Source of the DNA: Cryptomeria japonica
Taxonomy: Eukaryota > Streptophyta > Pinopsida > Cupressales > Cupressaceae
DNA: 64,000 nucleotides
Assembly: GCF_030272615.1 (NCBI RefSeq)
Contig: NC_081406.1
Span: 187,658,391-187,722,390, forward strand
Reading direction: 5' to 3'
Shown here: positions 1-11,157 of the stretch, piece after piece
How positions within the stretch are numbered: position 1 is the first letter of the stretch
Layout of the letters: the number at the start of each line of letters is the position of its first letter
Notes under the pieces: model-generated
What the model was told of the DNA's origin: nothing
The model's database searches: none
The model's input: the letters and a program-made list of their open reading frames with translations, nothing else
Program-made: the position numbers and the translations under genes

Positions 1-5
1 ACAGA

Positions 6-947
6 ATGAACAAGAACTATGCGGCCAAGGTGAATGAGGAAATCAACAAAATGTTGGAGGCTGGGATCATATTTAAGGTGGAGACAAGTGATTGGGTCTC
101 CCCAATAGTCATTTCTCTCAAGGAGGCTAATCGGATAAGGATATGCGTAGACTTCAAGTACCTAAACGCAGTAACAATCAAAGATCCATTTCCAATCCCA
201 TTCACGGACAGCATCTTGGAAGAAGTAGTTGGGCACGAGATATACACGTTTCTAGATGGGTTCTCCAGATACAATCAGATAAGTATTGCGGAAGAAGATA
301 AGCTAAAGAATACATTCGTGGTGGAAGAGGGGGTGTACGCATACAATTGCATGCCCTTCGAGCTATGTAATGCACCGACAACCTTCCAGAGAATAATTTT
401 GCACATCTTTGACAAAATGTGCATAGGGAACTTCGGGGCGTTCTTGGATGACTGGTCTATTTTCAATGATCAGGACACTCATCTGATGGCACTCGGAGAA
501 TGTATGGAGAGGTGTCTGAAAGCCAGGCTAGCTCTTAACCCGAAGAAGTGCAAGTTTATGGTACCGCAAGGAAAGCTCCTTGGCCACATTGTTTGTAAAG
601 GACTAAAGACAAACCCAGACAAGATAGGGGTGATTATCAATATGGAGAATCCAATGAATGTAACAGGGGTGAAGTCATTTTTAGGCCACGTTGGCTACTA
701 TCGGAGATTCATCAAAGGCTTTGCACAAGTCTCCTGGCCCCTAGACAAGCTGACAAGGAAGGGAGAGTCGTTCGTATGGGGTACAAAGCAAGAAGGAGCC
801 TTCAAGGAACTGAAGGATCGGCTGGTGAGTGCGTCGATCCTAGTGTACTCGGATTGGAATAAAGAGTTTCATGTACATGTCGATACCTCCAACTTCGCCA
901 TTGGTGCTACCCTCGCGCGGGACTTCATGCCCCTCTTTCCCTCTTAG
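6..947 (+). pseudogene. Ty3/gypsy reverse transcriptase with truncated RNase H
   Basis: This 313-codon open stretch encodes the RT of a gypsy-type pol polyprotein, which copies element RNA into DNA in cytoplasmic particles. Visible motifs: fingers/palm segment with CVDFKYLN near residue 47, FLDGFSRYNQI near 83, the catalytic box FLDDW (Asp codons at 447 and 450, residues 148-149) in place of the usual Y/F-x-DD, and LLGHIV followed by GYYRRFIKGF in the connection to RNase H. RNase H begins (HVHVDTSNFAIGAT) but breaks off after about 20 residues and ends at a TAG at 945. The integrase resumes in the same frame a few codons later, so the rest of RNase H and the integrase zinc finger were lost by deletion. 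The reading begins at the window edge; no natural start is visible because this is the middle of a polyprotein. Confidence 0.85.
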
Positions 948-2198
948 CCGCAAGAGCTATTTGAACGATGGGGTCTAGACTTTGTGGGACCCTTGAAGCC
1001 AAGCAGTATGCATAGGTCCAAATATATTGTAGTGGCTACAGAGTACCTCACTAAGTGGGCAGAAGCGAGATCCCTACCAGATAACACGGCTCTAAGTACG
1101 GCATGGTTCTTGTATGAACAGATCGTCACTAGGTACAAGATACCCCTTCAAATCACAAGTGATCGGGGAGTGCATTTTGTCAACCAAGTAATCCATACCA
1201 TGACCATGGAGTTCAAAATCTTTCACAATCTCTCTAGCCTGTACTACCCCCGAGCGAACGAACAAGCAGAAGCAACCAACAAGGTATTGGTGTCAATAAT
1301 TTATAAGTCGTGCGGGGTGGAGCAGGAGGATTGGGAAGAAAGGCTACCAGCGGTGCTGTGGGCTTACCGCACGACCTACAAGGTCACTACAGGGCATACC
1401 CCGTTTCAGCTCATGTACGGACAGGAGGCAGTGGTACCTGCTGAGTACACTGTACCAAGCCTGCGGTTGGCGGTGGATAATAGACTCGGTGATGAAGAGA
1501 GCTTGAGTGCAAGGCTTGACAACCTAGTGAAACTGCACGAACGAAGGGTAATGGCACAATGGGCAACGGAGGTAGCGCAACGACGGCGGAAGTGTTGGCA
1601 TGACAAGCACCTACGGCAGGTCAACTTCCGACCAGGGCAGTTGGTTTTGAAGTATAACAACCGGAACGAACTCCGACCGGAGAAGTTTAAAGTTTGTTGG
1701 CTTGGACCCTATAAGATCAGAGAGGTCGGCAAGAACAGGGCGGTGAAGCTATCCACCTTGGATAACAATCCAATCAGGGACCCAGTGAATGGTTCGAAAC
1801 TGAAAGTCTACAAAGAACGAAACAAACCTGTGATAGGAATCAACATGCTGGGATACGCCACAAAAGGAAACTGGACCATAGGCCAAAGTAGGGAAGTGGA
1901 AGAAGACCCGGTGGTGAAAGCAGAGCCCTATCGAAGGGATGAATATTGGGCTAAGCCGCTTACATTCATGGAAGAACAATTTGTGCCGAAGCGGGTGGAA
2001 GGTGTTGTGGTTCCCAGGATCCATAAACACCTGACAAATGCATTTTTGGGGACCCAGCTGTGTGGGTATGGATTTCAAGTCATTGGAAGAAGTGGGCCCC
2101 ATATGAGGGTCTTCGAGAGGGGTACGTCGCATATGATATCGACGAAGAAGCTGAAGGCAAAAGGAATGCCGAGAATGCAAATAAAGAGGAACCTGTAG
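948..2198 (+). pseudogene. Ty3/gypsy integrase (DDE core and C-terminal domain)
   Basis: Integrase joins element cDNA ends to host DNA in the nucleus. The reading continues in the same frame as the RT after the TAG at 945. The catalytic triad is present: Asp in GLDFVGP (codon 978), Asp in TSDRGVHFVNQ (codon 1161) and Glu in NEQAEATNK (codon 1269), with the expected 35 residues between the second Asp and the Glu. A GPY/F-like C-terminal module follows (FRPGQLVLKY, then WLGPYKI). The N-terminal HHCC zinc finger is missing, removed by the deletion that truncates RNase H. The frame ends at 2198 but overlaps a different frame that stays open to 2863, so the natural C-terminus is uncertain. Confidence 0.85.
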
Positions 2199-2863
2199 AC
2201 CTGGAGGAAGAACTTGACCTAGAAGAGTATGGGGCAACTCTAGGTCCCAGTTTAAAGATAATGTTGAAAACGGAGGACTTGTTCATCATTGCCTCCCAGC
2301 CAAGCGAATTGGAAGCCGGACCAAACTCATTATATCGGGTGATCCCTAACCCCGCAGGGCCCCCTGAGGTTGACGAAGAAAAAGTAACATGGCACCAACA
2401 GTACGAAGGCCGCTACATAGGTGGGCAATATAAGGGGGTGGGACCCACTCCGTTAGTCGACAAGATATGGGACCTGGAGTACGTGGGGACGTGTTGTACA
2501 CAAGAATGCTACAGGAGGATGTCACACGTATGTATGTGGTTGCACGATTCGAAGATAAAGTTAAAGACTCAGGACAACCCCTCAGGAATGAAGAGGAACA
2601 TAGAAGACGAGGATGCTAACCAAGGACCAAATAAAAGGTGGAAGAAAATCAGAACAAGTGGCAAGGGAAGAGCAAGGAAAAAATCAAGTACCCATACAAC
2701 AAAGAGGAAACTAAGGGGGCGAAAAGATCATTCAGAAGTGTCTACAAAGGCGATAAGCTACCCTGTAGATCACAAAGGGCAAACTGAACAATGTAACCTG
2801 ACCATGGGACACCTTGGTAAACTGAAGGTACGAAAAGTTGCATTTAAAAATATTGTCAAGTGA
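2060..2863 (+). CDS. post-integrase ORF, acidic then highly basic, function unknown
   Basis: An 800-base open frame overlaps the integrase tail in the -1 frame. The first part is acidic (EEPVDLEEELDLEEYG), the middle has a Trp/Tyr-rich segment with YEGRYIGGQYKG and a CCTQEC cluster, and the end is very basic with Lys/Arg runs that look like a nuclear-localisation signal. I recognise no family. It may be the natural C-terminal extension of pol reached by a frameshift, or a separate ORF. Its ATG at 2060 is only an assumption. Composition and codon use are like the flanking element ORFs, so it probably belongs to the element rather than to the host. Confidence 0.45.
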   Translation: MWVWISSHWKKWAPYEGLREGYVAYDIDEEAEGKRNAENANKEEPVDLEEELDLEEYGATLGPSLKIMLKTEDLFIIASQPSELEAGPNSLYRVIPNPAGPPEVDEEKVTWHQQYEGRYIGGQYKGVGPTPLVDKIWDLEYVGTCCTQECYRRMSHVCMWLHDSKIKLKTQDNPSGMKRNIEDEDANQGPNKRWKKIRTSGKGRARKKSSTHTTKRKLRGRKDHSEVSTKAISYPVDHKGQTEQCNLTMGHLGKLKVRKVAFKNIVK

Positions 2864-3089
2864 AGTTTAAAACAATTGATAAGAAGGGGGTATTAAAAGT
2901 TGGAAAAGAAAAGTATATGGAAGAAATAAAAAGGCCAGGGTTAGTGAGTATTAAAAAATTAAAGTGTAAGGCAAAAGTGATGGAAATAAGTAAGGAAAAA
3001 AAATTAATAAGGCAATTATTTAATAAAAAGTTAATAAAGTATTTATGCCTAACCCTAACCCTAAAAAAAGCAATTGACTATAAAAACCC

Positions 3090-3862
3090 CTGAAGAGCCT
3101 ATTTGTACACAACACACGAGCAAAATTACGCTTGTGGAAGCAGAACGGGCAAAGGAGAGAAGGCAAGTGCAGGAAAGGTCATACGGCCAACACACACAGC
3201 AAGGAAGTGGAGTCCGTACGGCGCACAGATTGCACGAACGGACAGGAAGAAAACACAGCGTGCACATCTTAAACCTTACAGCATACGGATTGGAAGTACG
3301 ATAGTAGAAGTCAGGGCGCAAGGAAATACCGTACGATGGTCTCAGCACAATGCACGACAATCACAAACTGGTTCGTACAGCATACGGCAATTGCAACATT
3401 GTGTACAAGTTGGTCTATACGGTGTACGATATCTACTGAACGACGTACGGCGTAGTCCGTACGAAACACATCACACTCAGGAGAAGTCGTACGGTGAACA
3501 AAGAAGCTTGTACAGCAACGTACGGTTGTAAACAGAGAGAAGGAGATCGTACAGGCAAGAGGAAGAGAGTCATACGGTACCGTACGGGTGTCGGCGCAAG
3601 GAAAAGTTGCAGAGAAAATTTGAAGGTATTTGTGGGAAAATTTGTGCCATCCGTACATAGTTATGTGTAGAGTTTGCGCGAGTTGAAGAGGTTGTACAGT
3701 CATGAGAGGGAAGGGTACGGACCAATCCATACTGTGGAGAGGCAGCAACTAGTACAATGGTTCGTACGAATTGGCGTGCCAAAATTTCAGACAGATAAAA
3801 ACGGTCAAGGACTTGACAGGAAAACAGACAGGAGTGCGAGGCAAAGAAATTACAGCACAATC
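3090..3862 (+). repeat. GTAC/TACGG-rich spacer before the extra ORF
   Basis: This stretch has no convincing gene; overlapping short frames on both strands look incidental. It is packed with the tetramer GTAC, often as CGTACG or CGTACGG (for example near 3213, 3330, 3373, 3443-3468, 3488, 3520, 3580, 3760). I count about 20 GTAC or TACGG sites in 700 bases, several times chance. A second patch of the same motif lies in coding sequence at 5138-5400. GTAC is the binding core of plant SBP-box (SPL) factors and of copper-response elements, so a regulatory role is possible but unproven. Confidence 0.5.
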
Positions 3863-6431
3863 ATGACCACTACAAACCCAACCAGCAGCAGCAAGAAGGC
3901 GAAAATCAAACCAAAAGTACAGAAGGACTCGAAAGGAGTTACTGCAGAAAATGTGGCCTTCGAGAGTGTGACCGACAGTGAATGTCGTGCTTGGTGGGAG
4001 GAAACCCCTCCCGACCATGTGATAAAAGATTCTCTCAGAGAAGCACGGGTGGACCATGCCATTCAAATGCCAACATTCAATATCAAGGATTTTGAACCAG
4101 TGCTGCAGACCATGGTGTCTGGATACAACTGCCAGGAAAGAGCCTCCATCATTCAGTTCTAGGGTTGCACGGTACAGGTTTCCTTCAAAACTAAGGGCTT
4201 TAGGAGGGTATTTGGTATACTCGAGAAGGGAGCATCTGCAGGAAAACCGGCCAAGAAGCTCACCAAAGAGAAAAAGAAATGGAAGTTGGACTTGGTGTGC
4301 AGAGATGACCTGACGGAAGAACAATGGAAGAGTGTCTGGTCTAACAGTAGGGGATTGAAGCGTGCTTTTATTGCACCGGGAGAGTAGAGGATGTTGATGG
4401 ACTTGGTGAAAAGTCGACTCACAAGGGCCAGCCGTGGATCTGATATAGCTATCTGGATGATAGGGTTGATGAATGGCATCAAGTGTGGCAAAGTTTACAA
4501 CTGGGGACAACTTTTAGCTGAGAGGATTCATGATTTCCTCAAACGGGAGCACAAAACAATTTATATGTGCCACCATGCCATTAGTCTATTCCTGGATGCA
4601 ATATGTTTACAAGTACCTCCAGAGATGTGGGGTACTTTTGAACCACGCGGTAGGGTGGAGCCCAACAAACCATCCATGTACTATTATGCCCACCTGGACA
4701 CTCTTGGTGATACCATATAGCCAGCAAAGAGGGACAAGTTGGATGTAGCAGTCAAGGTTGAAGAAGATAGTAGCATGGAAGATTCCGATGAGGCCGATGA
4801 GGAGGCCGAGGAAACGGAGGAACAGGAGAGTGGAGATGAAGGATTCTGAATGGCACCACACACTGTCGGAGAAGAAGAGTAAGCGGAATCACAGCAACAG
4901 GAAGGGGAGGAGAAAGAGCAACATGGAGAACTACGAGCACAGTGGAAAAGCACGCAGGTGAAATTTACACCCCCCAAATTACCTCCTTCAGCGCACCTGG
5001 TACCGCAAGAAGCACTCACAGTGGCTAGCCTAGTAGGCGACATAAGACCAGTAGGAGTGTTGTTCAAGAGAGTTGATGAAGGGGAGCCTCCAACACAACA
5101 ACGAGTGTCGTTGCCGCAAATTGGTCTGGCCGTACTCGAATCACAAGTCGTACCAACAGCAGAGCGTACTAGTAGGCCAGCAAACCGTACGGGTAGTGAC
5201 CTAGGCGGAGTAGGAATGATGGACCGTACGGTGGCAAAGGACGTGCAACACAGTCCGAAGGTAGCAGTACAGGAGGCAACCGTACCAGAGGAAGCTACAC
5301 CAAAGACAGTCGTGCAGGAAGTAGTCGTACAAGAGATAGGTACTAGTACGACATGTACTAGTACGGAGGGGACCGTAGCAATTGAGGACAGTACGCTACC
5401 AGCAGGGGGAAATGAGTCTGGGGATGTACCAATGGCAGGAGGAGATGGTTTGGAGGAGTTCGCGGTACTGGACACACTGGCTGACGAGGATATAGATGCA
5501 TCTTTGGACGGGTGGCTGGGACAGTTTGCACTCACACCTCACCTTCCCACTTCGCCCTCACCGCACGCCATGGCAGTTGGACGGAGCCAGACACAGCATA
5601 GGACCACTCTTATCATAGATCAGGATGAGATGATGTCTGCAGAGGAGCAGAACAAAGCGACTGGAGGTGGTAGACATGACCTGAAGATCATTGATGTCCA
5701 GGAGAGCAGGTCCGGAGGACCACCGGCAGGTCTTCACCTCACCCCACCAGACCCTTGCGATCAAGCAGGCTCGCTCTAGCGGTTCCTTGGGGAGCTAGAG
5801 GGGATCTCAAATATAGCACGAGGTATGGCACAGTTGACTGGACAGATGGATGCCAGCAACTCAACTAACGTTGAGAAGTTGTTCCACTTCATGGCTTCGA
5901 GATGTGAGGAGTTTGCACGCCACTTTGAGCAGCGAGGGTGGCCAGACAGTAGTACGTCGGAGATGGTACAGGAGTGGATGCACATGCGACTAGTGGAGGG
6001 AGTGGGCACCCTAGGAGCCACCTTGCGCAGTATGGAGGGATTGTTCTGAAATCTACCTATAGATGCGACAGAGTCAGATAGAGCAACAGACCCAACGGCT
6101 ATACATAGCAAAATTGGAGAAGAAAAGGGAGAACCGTGCGCAGTTGGCCGTAGTAGAGAAGAACCTAAGGGTTGAGCTGGGGACAAAGGTGACCACTTAT
6201 GAGGCCCATTGCAGCATGCAGGAGAAGGAAGCACAGGCGCTGGCAACACAGGTGGCTGACCTCACTCTGCAAATGGAGCAGAAGGACAAAAAACTATTGG
6301 AGGCTGCACACATGGTCAAGAAGGCACGTGAGCGGCATCTGATTGCGGAGAAGAACCTCAGACTCCACACAAGGCGACAACCTTCTTCTTCGACCACGAC
6401 AGGGACGCCTCCTCCCCCTCCTCAGTCTTAG
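3863..6431 (+). pseudogene. long extra 3' ORF of the gypsy element, broken
   Basis: From an ATG at 3863 one frame runs almost to the polypurine tract and is interrupted by TAG at 4160, 4385 and 4718, TGA near 4848, TAA near 4889, TAG at 5777 and TGA at 6047, then shifts frame for the last 120 codons. Despite the stops the reading stays protein-like: a Lys-rich N-terminus, a globular part with several Trp (RAWWEETPP, later MWGTFEPRG), an acidic tract around 4790-4850, a low-complexity Val/Thr-rich tract encoded by GTAC-rich DNA at 5138-5400, and a Glu/Lys/Gln coiled coil ending in PPPPPQS. Extra ORFs after integrase occur in Athila-type elements (env-like), but I see no signal peptide or membrane segment here. 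Start chosen because it is the first ATG after the GTAC-rich spacer with an A at -3. Function unknown. Confidence 0.55.
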
Positions 6432-6486
6432 TCTTTTGTTTTGTTGTTCCAGCTCATGTTGTCTTAGTCGTCTAGAAGACGACTAC

Positions 6487-6512
6487 TTTTGGGGGGGAGG
6501 GGGGGCGGCTGA
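6487..6512 (+). other. polypurine tract of the gypsy element
   Basis: A run of G with a single A, then GGGGGGCGGCTGA, lies directly before the LTR start TGTTAG. Such tracts prime plus-strand DNA synthesis. The position, just after the coiled-coil ORF, fixes the element's 3' end. Confidence 0.75.
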
Positions 6513-6858
6513 TGTTAGGGGTCGATAACACATGTTAGTTTATAGTTGGTTTGGGTGCTTTATGTTTTGTTATGTATGAGTTGCCGAGAGGTTCTCGTGG
6601 GGTAGTTGGTAGTTAGTGACGGTTGGCAACTTGGCCAACTGTCAAGTCTATATAATGTATGGATGGAACCTCGGCAAGTTAGTATTGTACTGGCATATTT
6701 GGGAATCCAATAAAGATATCATTATTCTGCCATAGTTGTTCTGTAATTGTTATCTATGCTTTAGTATACGTTAATGTTCTTGTTATATGAATTATTGGTA
6801 CGTGTGAAATATCTCTGTTTATCCGTGAGTTTACCAACCTCACCGTAAGGACTAAACA
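6513..6858 (+). repeat. 3' LTR of the gypsy element (right end uncertain)
   Basis: The LTR begins TGTTAG after the polypurine tract. It contains a TATA-box-like TATATAAT at 6649-6656 and a polyadenylation signal AATAAA at 6709-6714, the usual U3 and R landmarks. The right end is placed at ACTAAACA (6858) only because it mirrors the start; without the 5' LTR a longer LTR, reaching into the unexplained 6859-8793 stretch, cannot be excluded. Confidence 0.5.
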
Positions 6859-8793
6859 GTTTACTTACTTGTTAATGTATTTTATCATGCCTTGATAGAT
6901 GAAATATTTATATATATATATATTTGTATATATAAACATATATATAAATATGTATGTATAAATAAGTATACATCGGAGGTCATCTATTCTGTCTTTGTGA
7001 TTCTGAAACTTGATTGAGAGAAAAGACATTTAAGTTCCGGCACTTCTGATTTTGGAAAAGGGGTTTTGAATAGTTTGCAAATTATAAAGAAATTTACATC
7101 TTAATTTCTGTTATGGCTCTGCTATTAGCTCCTTGAACAGCAGAACCTTTGTTTCCTTCATAAAAATTTGTGGGCAATCTGTAGTCATCTGAGTTCCTTA
7201 ATAGAACTTTTGATTCAACATTTATATCTATGCCTGGTTGTAAAATATACTCACTGTTATAAACCTTAAACTGTAGCAGCAGTCTTCTTGAAATTTGAGT
7301 AAATTTATTCAGAAACCCTTGAATAAGAGCAATTTGTTACGTTTGCTTTAAGTAAATTTAGCCTAAAATCTAAAGTATCTGATAATACTTAACGTGTATG
7401 TGAAGGTATGGGTACTTGTGTATACTTGTACATGTACATTGACATATACCGGTAAGTATATATCAGTATGGTTTATAGTTGGTAATACTTAACGTGTATG
7501 TGAAGGTATTTGTACATGTGTATCCTTGTATATGTACATTAACATGTATTGGTAAGCATATATCAGCATGGTTTATAACTGATAATGAGCAGAGTAAACT
7601 AGTAAAGATTTATAACCTTACCTCTCAATTTAAAGAGGATGCTCTTCCTAAGACCTGAAATAAGAAGATTTCTTATCTTTTAAATGAGCATTTCAGATTT
7701 GTCTAAGTCTGAAATAACATAAAAACAGCCGAATCAAACAATCTATCTAATTGAGATTATCATCTCTAGTTTATGAAATAAACTAATACCCTAGCCTAGG
7801 AAGGTAGAGGGTAAAAGGGCACCGTTGTACTTCGATGCAGATAGCATCACCATTGAGAGATTACTCTCCGGATGCCAAGACAGCAGAGACATGTCAAGCA
7901 TGGTTTATATTCCATACTTATGAGTTGGATGTACAACTAGTGGCTCTTATGCCTCCGACTTTCCCATTCCAGGGATTTAGTTGTATCACTACAACCTTTG
8001 CAAACTAAATGAGAAGAAATAAACGGTAACTTTTAAGAGTACTAAAACTGATAACAAATGAACGCTAAATGTATGTTTGGTCTTAGTTCCTTTATGAGTT
8101 CGGTTGAACCCAATTGGCCCAAGACCTATGCCGAGAAGGGTGGTGATCATTGATAGCGCGTTAATTCGTGCTTGCAGTGTTTAAACCTTGGCCAAGGTGG
8201 TGCTACGTAATGCATGCAATCGTCAGATCATTAGTACCAAATACACCTCTAGTCAGGAGCATCATACTAGTTGGGGGTATACCCATAGCGTATGGCCGAC
8301 TAGCATGTGTAGGTCCTAAACACCAAGTCTCAAATGGCATTGAGTTCCACTTCCCGTTACCTCCCTGCGAAGGGTTGGGCCAATCCAGTCGGATATGGCA
8401 TGGGGGACTAGTAAGTCCGTGGTTGGGCAGAAAAGCACCCTGATGATACTTTCCCTCCTCACTGGTATCTTGATAAAGTTATGAAGTTCAGAATGTTAGC
8501 ATCAGATGAAATGTACTTTCTAAACCCTCTCTCTTTCAATTAATGCAATGTTATTTATTTTCTTATCTTGCGTTTATGTTTGGTTTAGATCAATGTAATT
8601 ACTTTCAGTTATTGTTATCTCAAAAAGAAAAATCTCTTCCTTTTTATGTTAAGTTGTAATGATCATGTTAACGGCTATATTTGTTAATGGTTATATTCGT
8701 TTCGGCATGTTACTTTATGTTTAAATGCTTTATTTCATTTTAGCATGTTATCTCGTTTTAGTGTGTTACATGATTCTCCTCCACCCAATCCTC
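6859..8793. other. non-coding stretch, unassigned; may be more LTR
   Basis: No gene is seen. It starts AT-rich with a TA microsatellite near 6907-6960, holds a 100-base tandem duplication at 7381-7580, and has a more GC-balanced block at about 7790-8450. It could be U5 or the remainder of a long gypsy LTR, or target sequence. The large LTR element at 8794 is inserted at its right edge. Confidence 0.5.
7381..7586. repeat. 100-bp tandem duplication
   Basis: Two copies with a period of exactly 100 bases (7381-7480 and 7481-7580) plus the first bases of a third. Both contain TAATACTTAACGTGTATGTG and later GTACAT and TATATCAG. Roughly ten substitutions separate them. Confidence 0.85.
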
Positions 8794-10384
8794 TGTCATG
8801 ACCCCTCCTTGATCATTATATAGATATAGATAGATAGAAACAACACTATATACCATGATTATACAAGGACAGTGAAGACGTTGCAGACCAAAATGTCCGT
8901 CATAGCTTATTGGTTGAAGACAATACAGCCCGATTCCTCTTTATTGCCATTGTGAAGATGTTATGATGAGATCAGAAAACTAAATGATAATATGCAACAA
9001 GTATCGAAGAGACTAGGTAAAACATATCAAAGAAACTTAAAACCATAATGGACCGATACTTATAAAACAATTCATCACATCCGATAGTCATTAACTAATC
9101 GGTGGTATTAAGTTGTTATTTCACATATCTGTATTTTGTCTAACTAATAGTCATTAGTAATCGGCAGTACTAAATCGCTTTATAATTGACACAGCGATAT
9201 TTAGTCTAACCGATAGTTATTAACTAATCGGTAGTATTCAATGATTGGGTTTGAATCGGTTGACCACGATAATTAAAATATGAAGCACATGACCATTCAC
9301 GTACGGGTGTGATACGTGAACAATGCAAAGAGATGTGGCCCTTCCACGTAAGGGTAGGAAATAATATATATATGTCATTTAAGATAGAAATACTAAGGGG
9401 GGGGCATTAAAAAAAGTAATAAGTCTGATAATGTTTTATGCAGAATTTAATACTAATATTAATATAGATTGCAATAAGTATGTCAGTCATTCCTAATTTC
9501 CTATGCAGTGGCAGACCATATCTGACGTATGTCAGATCTGTCTGGCCTCACAAGCTTTAAATATAACTAATGCTTTTAGGCAATGGGGCATTAATAATCT
9601 ATATAATAGGAAGAGAATTATGTGAAGACAGAAATAAATCAGAATATATATATATATATATATATATATCACAGACTGAAGACTAATCAGATTATACGTG
9701 ACAACAAATTGTAACATTAAGGCATATATGTTAGGTATACAAATCAGAGGAAGTTATCCAGATAAATTTTGTCTTCCAAACTAGTTTTAGAATCTTAAGT
9801 TAAATATTATAATGAATAGTATTCAGTTATGATAAAATTATATTTATTAATAAGTATGCTTAATATATGAAGCCCAATAATGTTCTTATGCAGAATTAAT
9901 AGTAATACTAATATGGACTGCAATATGTATGACAGTCATACTTAATTTCATATATATATTCATAATACATAAGAAATATATATACTTATAGTCTGAATCA
10001 TGTTATTGCTTTTGGTATTTAAGAAGATGGAATTGAGATGTTCCAAAGAAGGGCAGACAAAATCCAAGCAATAGGTTAAGTCTCAAGATAGGGTGGGGAT
10101 CAGCGACCCATAAGCCTTGAGGGTATAGACCCAAGATAGGTAAGGGCTTGGATCTATAAACTTTGAGGGAACCTATTGTAGTTGGTCTCTAAGCGCTTTG
10201 GTAACATATGTAAACTTTCTCCCTTAAAATTGAAATAGTAGCAGGGTTTGATATCTATATTAAGAACTATGAATAATGAAATTAATCAGCTAGTGAGGAA
10301 AATAGACAAGCACTTGTTAATAACTTATTGAAGAAAATTTATCAATTTTAGTATATTTAATTAGATTAGTTAGGGGACATTACA
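8794..10384 (+). repeat. left LTR of the LARD-like element
   Basis: 1591 bases, TG...CA ended, matched by 20501-22103 with a few dozen differences including short indels in TA microsatellites. It carries several copies of an ACTAATCGGT-like motif between 9080 and 9260. Confidence 0.9.
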
Positions 10385-10386
10385 AA

Positions 10387-10398
10387 TGGTATCAGAGC
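10387..10398 (+). other. primer binding site (initiator tRNA-Met type)
   Basis: TGGTATCAGAGC, two bases after the LTR end, is the usual complement of the 3' end of plant initiator Met-tRNA. Confidence 0.85.
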
Positions 10399-10587
10399 TA
10401 TGATCCTGCCATCTTGCGGGAGTTAGTTAATGCTTAGAAAAGGAAACAAAATGAGTAAACAGTTGGGCAATAAATTGCCATACAAAGCTATTAGAGGTAT
10501 GCTTCAACAGCAAGTCCAACTGGAATAAATAGTAATTTATGAATAAATAATGAGATAAATAAATAATTGATAAACAGAATATCTTTA

Positions 10588-11157
10588 AATTGTCCTAAAA
10601 ATCAGTTCCGTATTTCTCCACATCCCCAAGGGAGATAGGGGTTGCTAGAGGGGCGGAGTAAATCCATCCGATTGGATGCCCCAAGGGTGAAAGACTCCTA
10701 AAATTTGGGATGCAAACCCCAAGGGTGAATGGAATGAGTTCAGTAATCTAGGCTAATTGAGAGTTGGTGTCAAGCGCCCTAGATAGCCAAAGTCCTCTTC
10801 TGGGAAAAGGGACAAAAGCGTGGAGATTAGGGATAATTTTAAGAAGTTATATTACAAAGTTAGTTAGCTACGCTTAATTGCGGTAGTAACATAGATGTTG
10901 CCTTTGATAATTGACAGTGTAATTGTCCCAAAACTATAATCAGTCCCGTATTTCTCCACATCCCCAAGGGAGATGGGGGCTGCTAGGGAGGGGCGGAGTA
11001 AATCCATCCAATAGAAATCCCCGAGGGTGAAAGACTCCTCCTAAAATATGGGTTGCATAGCCCAAGGGTGAATGGACTGAGTCCGGTAATCTGGGCTACA
11101 TTAAAGAGGTGGAGTCAAGCGCCCTAGGCAGCAAAACCCTCTTCTGGGAAAAGGGAC
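10588..11157 (+). repeat. two-copy repeat, about 333-base period
   Basis: Copies at about 10588-10813 and 10921-11157 share TATTTCTCCACATCCCCAAG, GGGCGGAGTAAATCCATCC, CAAGCGCCCTAG and CTCTTCTGGGAAAAGGGAC. The rest of each 333-base period is not clearly conserved. Confidence 0.8.

Larger units (their letters stand above)
1..6858 (+). mobile_element. Ty3/gypsy LTR retrotransposon, 5' part outside the window
   Basis: The order reverse transcriptase, RNase H remnant, integrase, extra ORFs, polypurine tract and LTR start is that of a Ty3/gypsy (Metaviridae-type) element in + orientation. The 5' LTR, primer site, gag and protease lie left of the window, so target duplication cannot be tested. The right end is set by a G-rich tract and a following TGTTAG; the outer LTR end near 6858 is a guess from a CTAAACA that mirrors TGTTAG. 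The copy is defective: RNase H is fused to integrase by an internal deletion and the 3' ORF has several stops. Confidence 0.85.

Noticed and set aside
3047-3065. Telomere-like CCTAACCCTAACCCTAAA
   Set aside because: Only two to three units, ordinary telo-box-like chance sequence; not an interstitial telomere array.
4684-5535. 283-codon minus-strand ORF, Ser/Thr/Cys-rich
   Set aside because: Antisense shadow of the extra gypsy ORF, whose sense frame has the acidic and coiled-coil features; Ser/Thr richness comes from the complement of GTAC- and GAG-rich codons.
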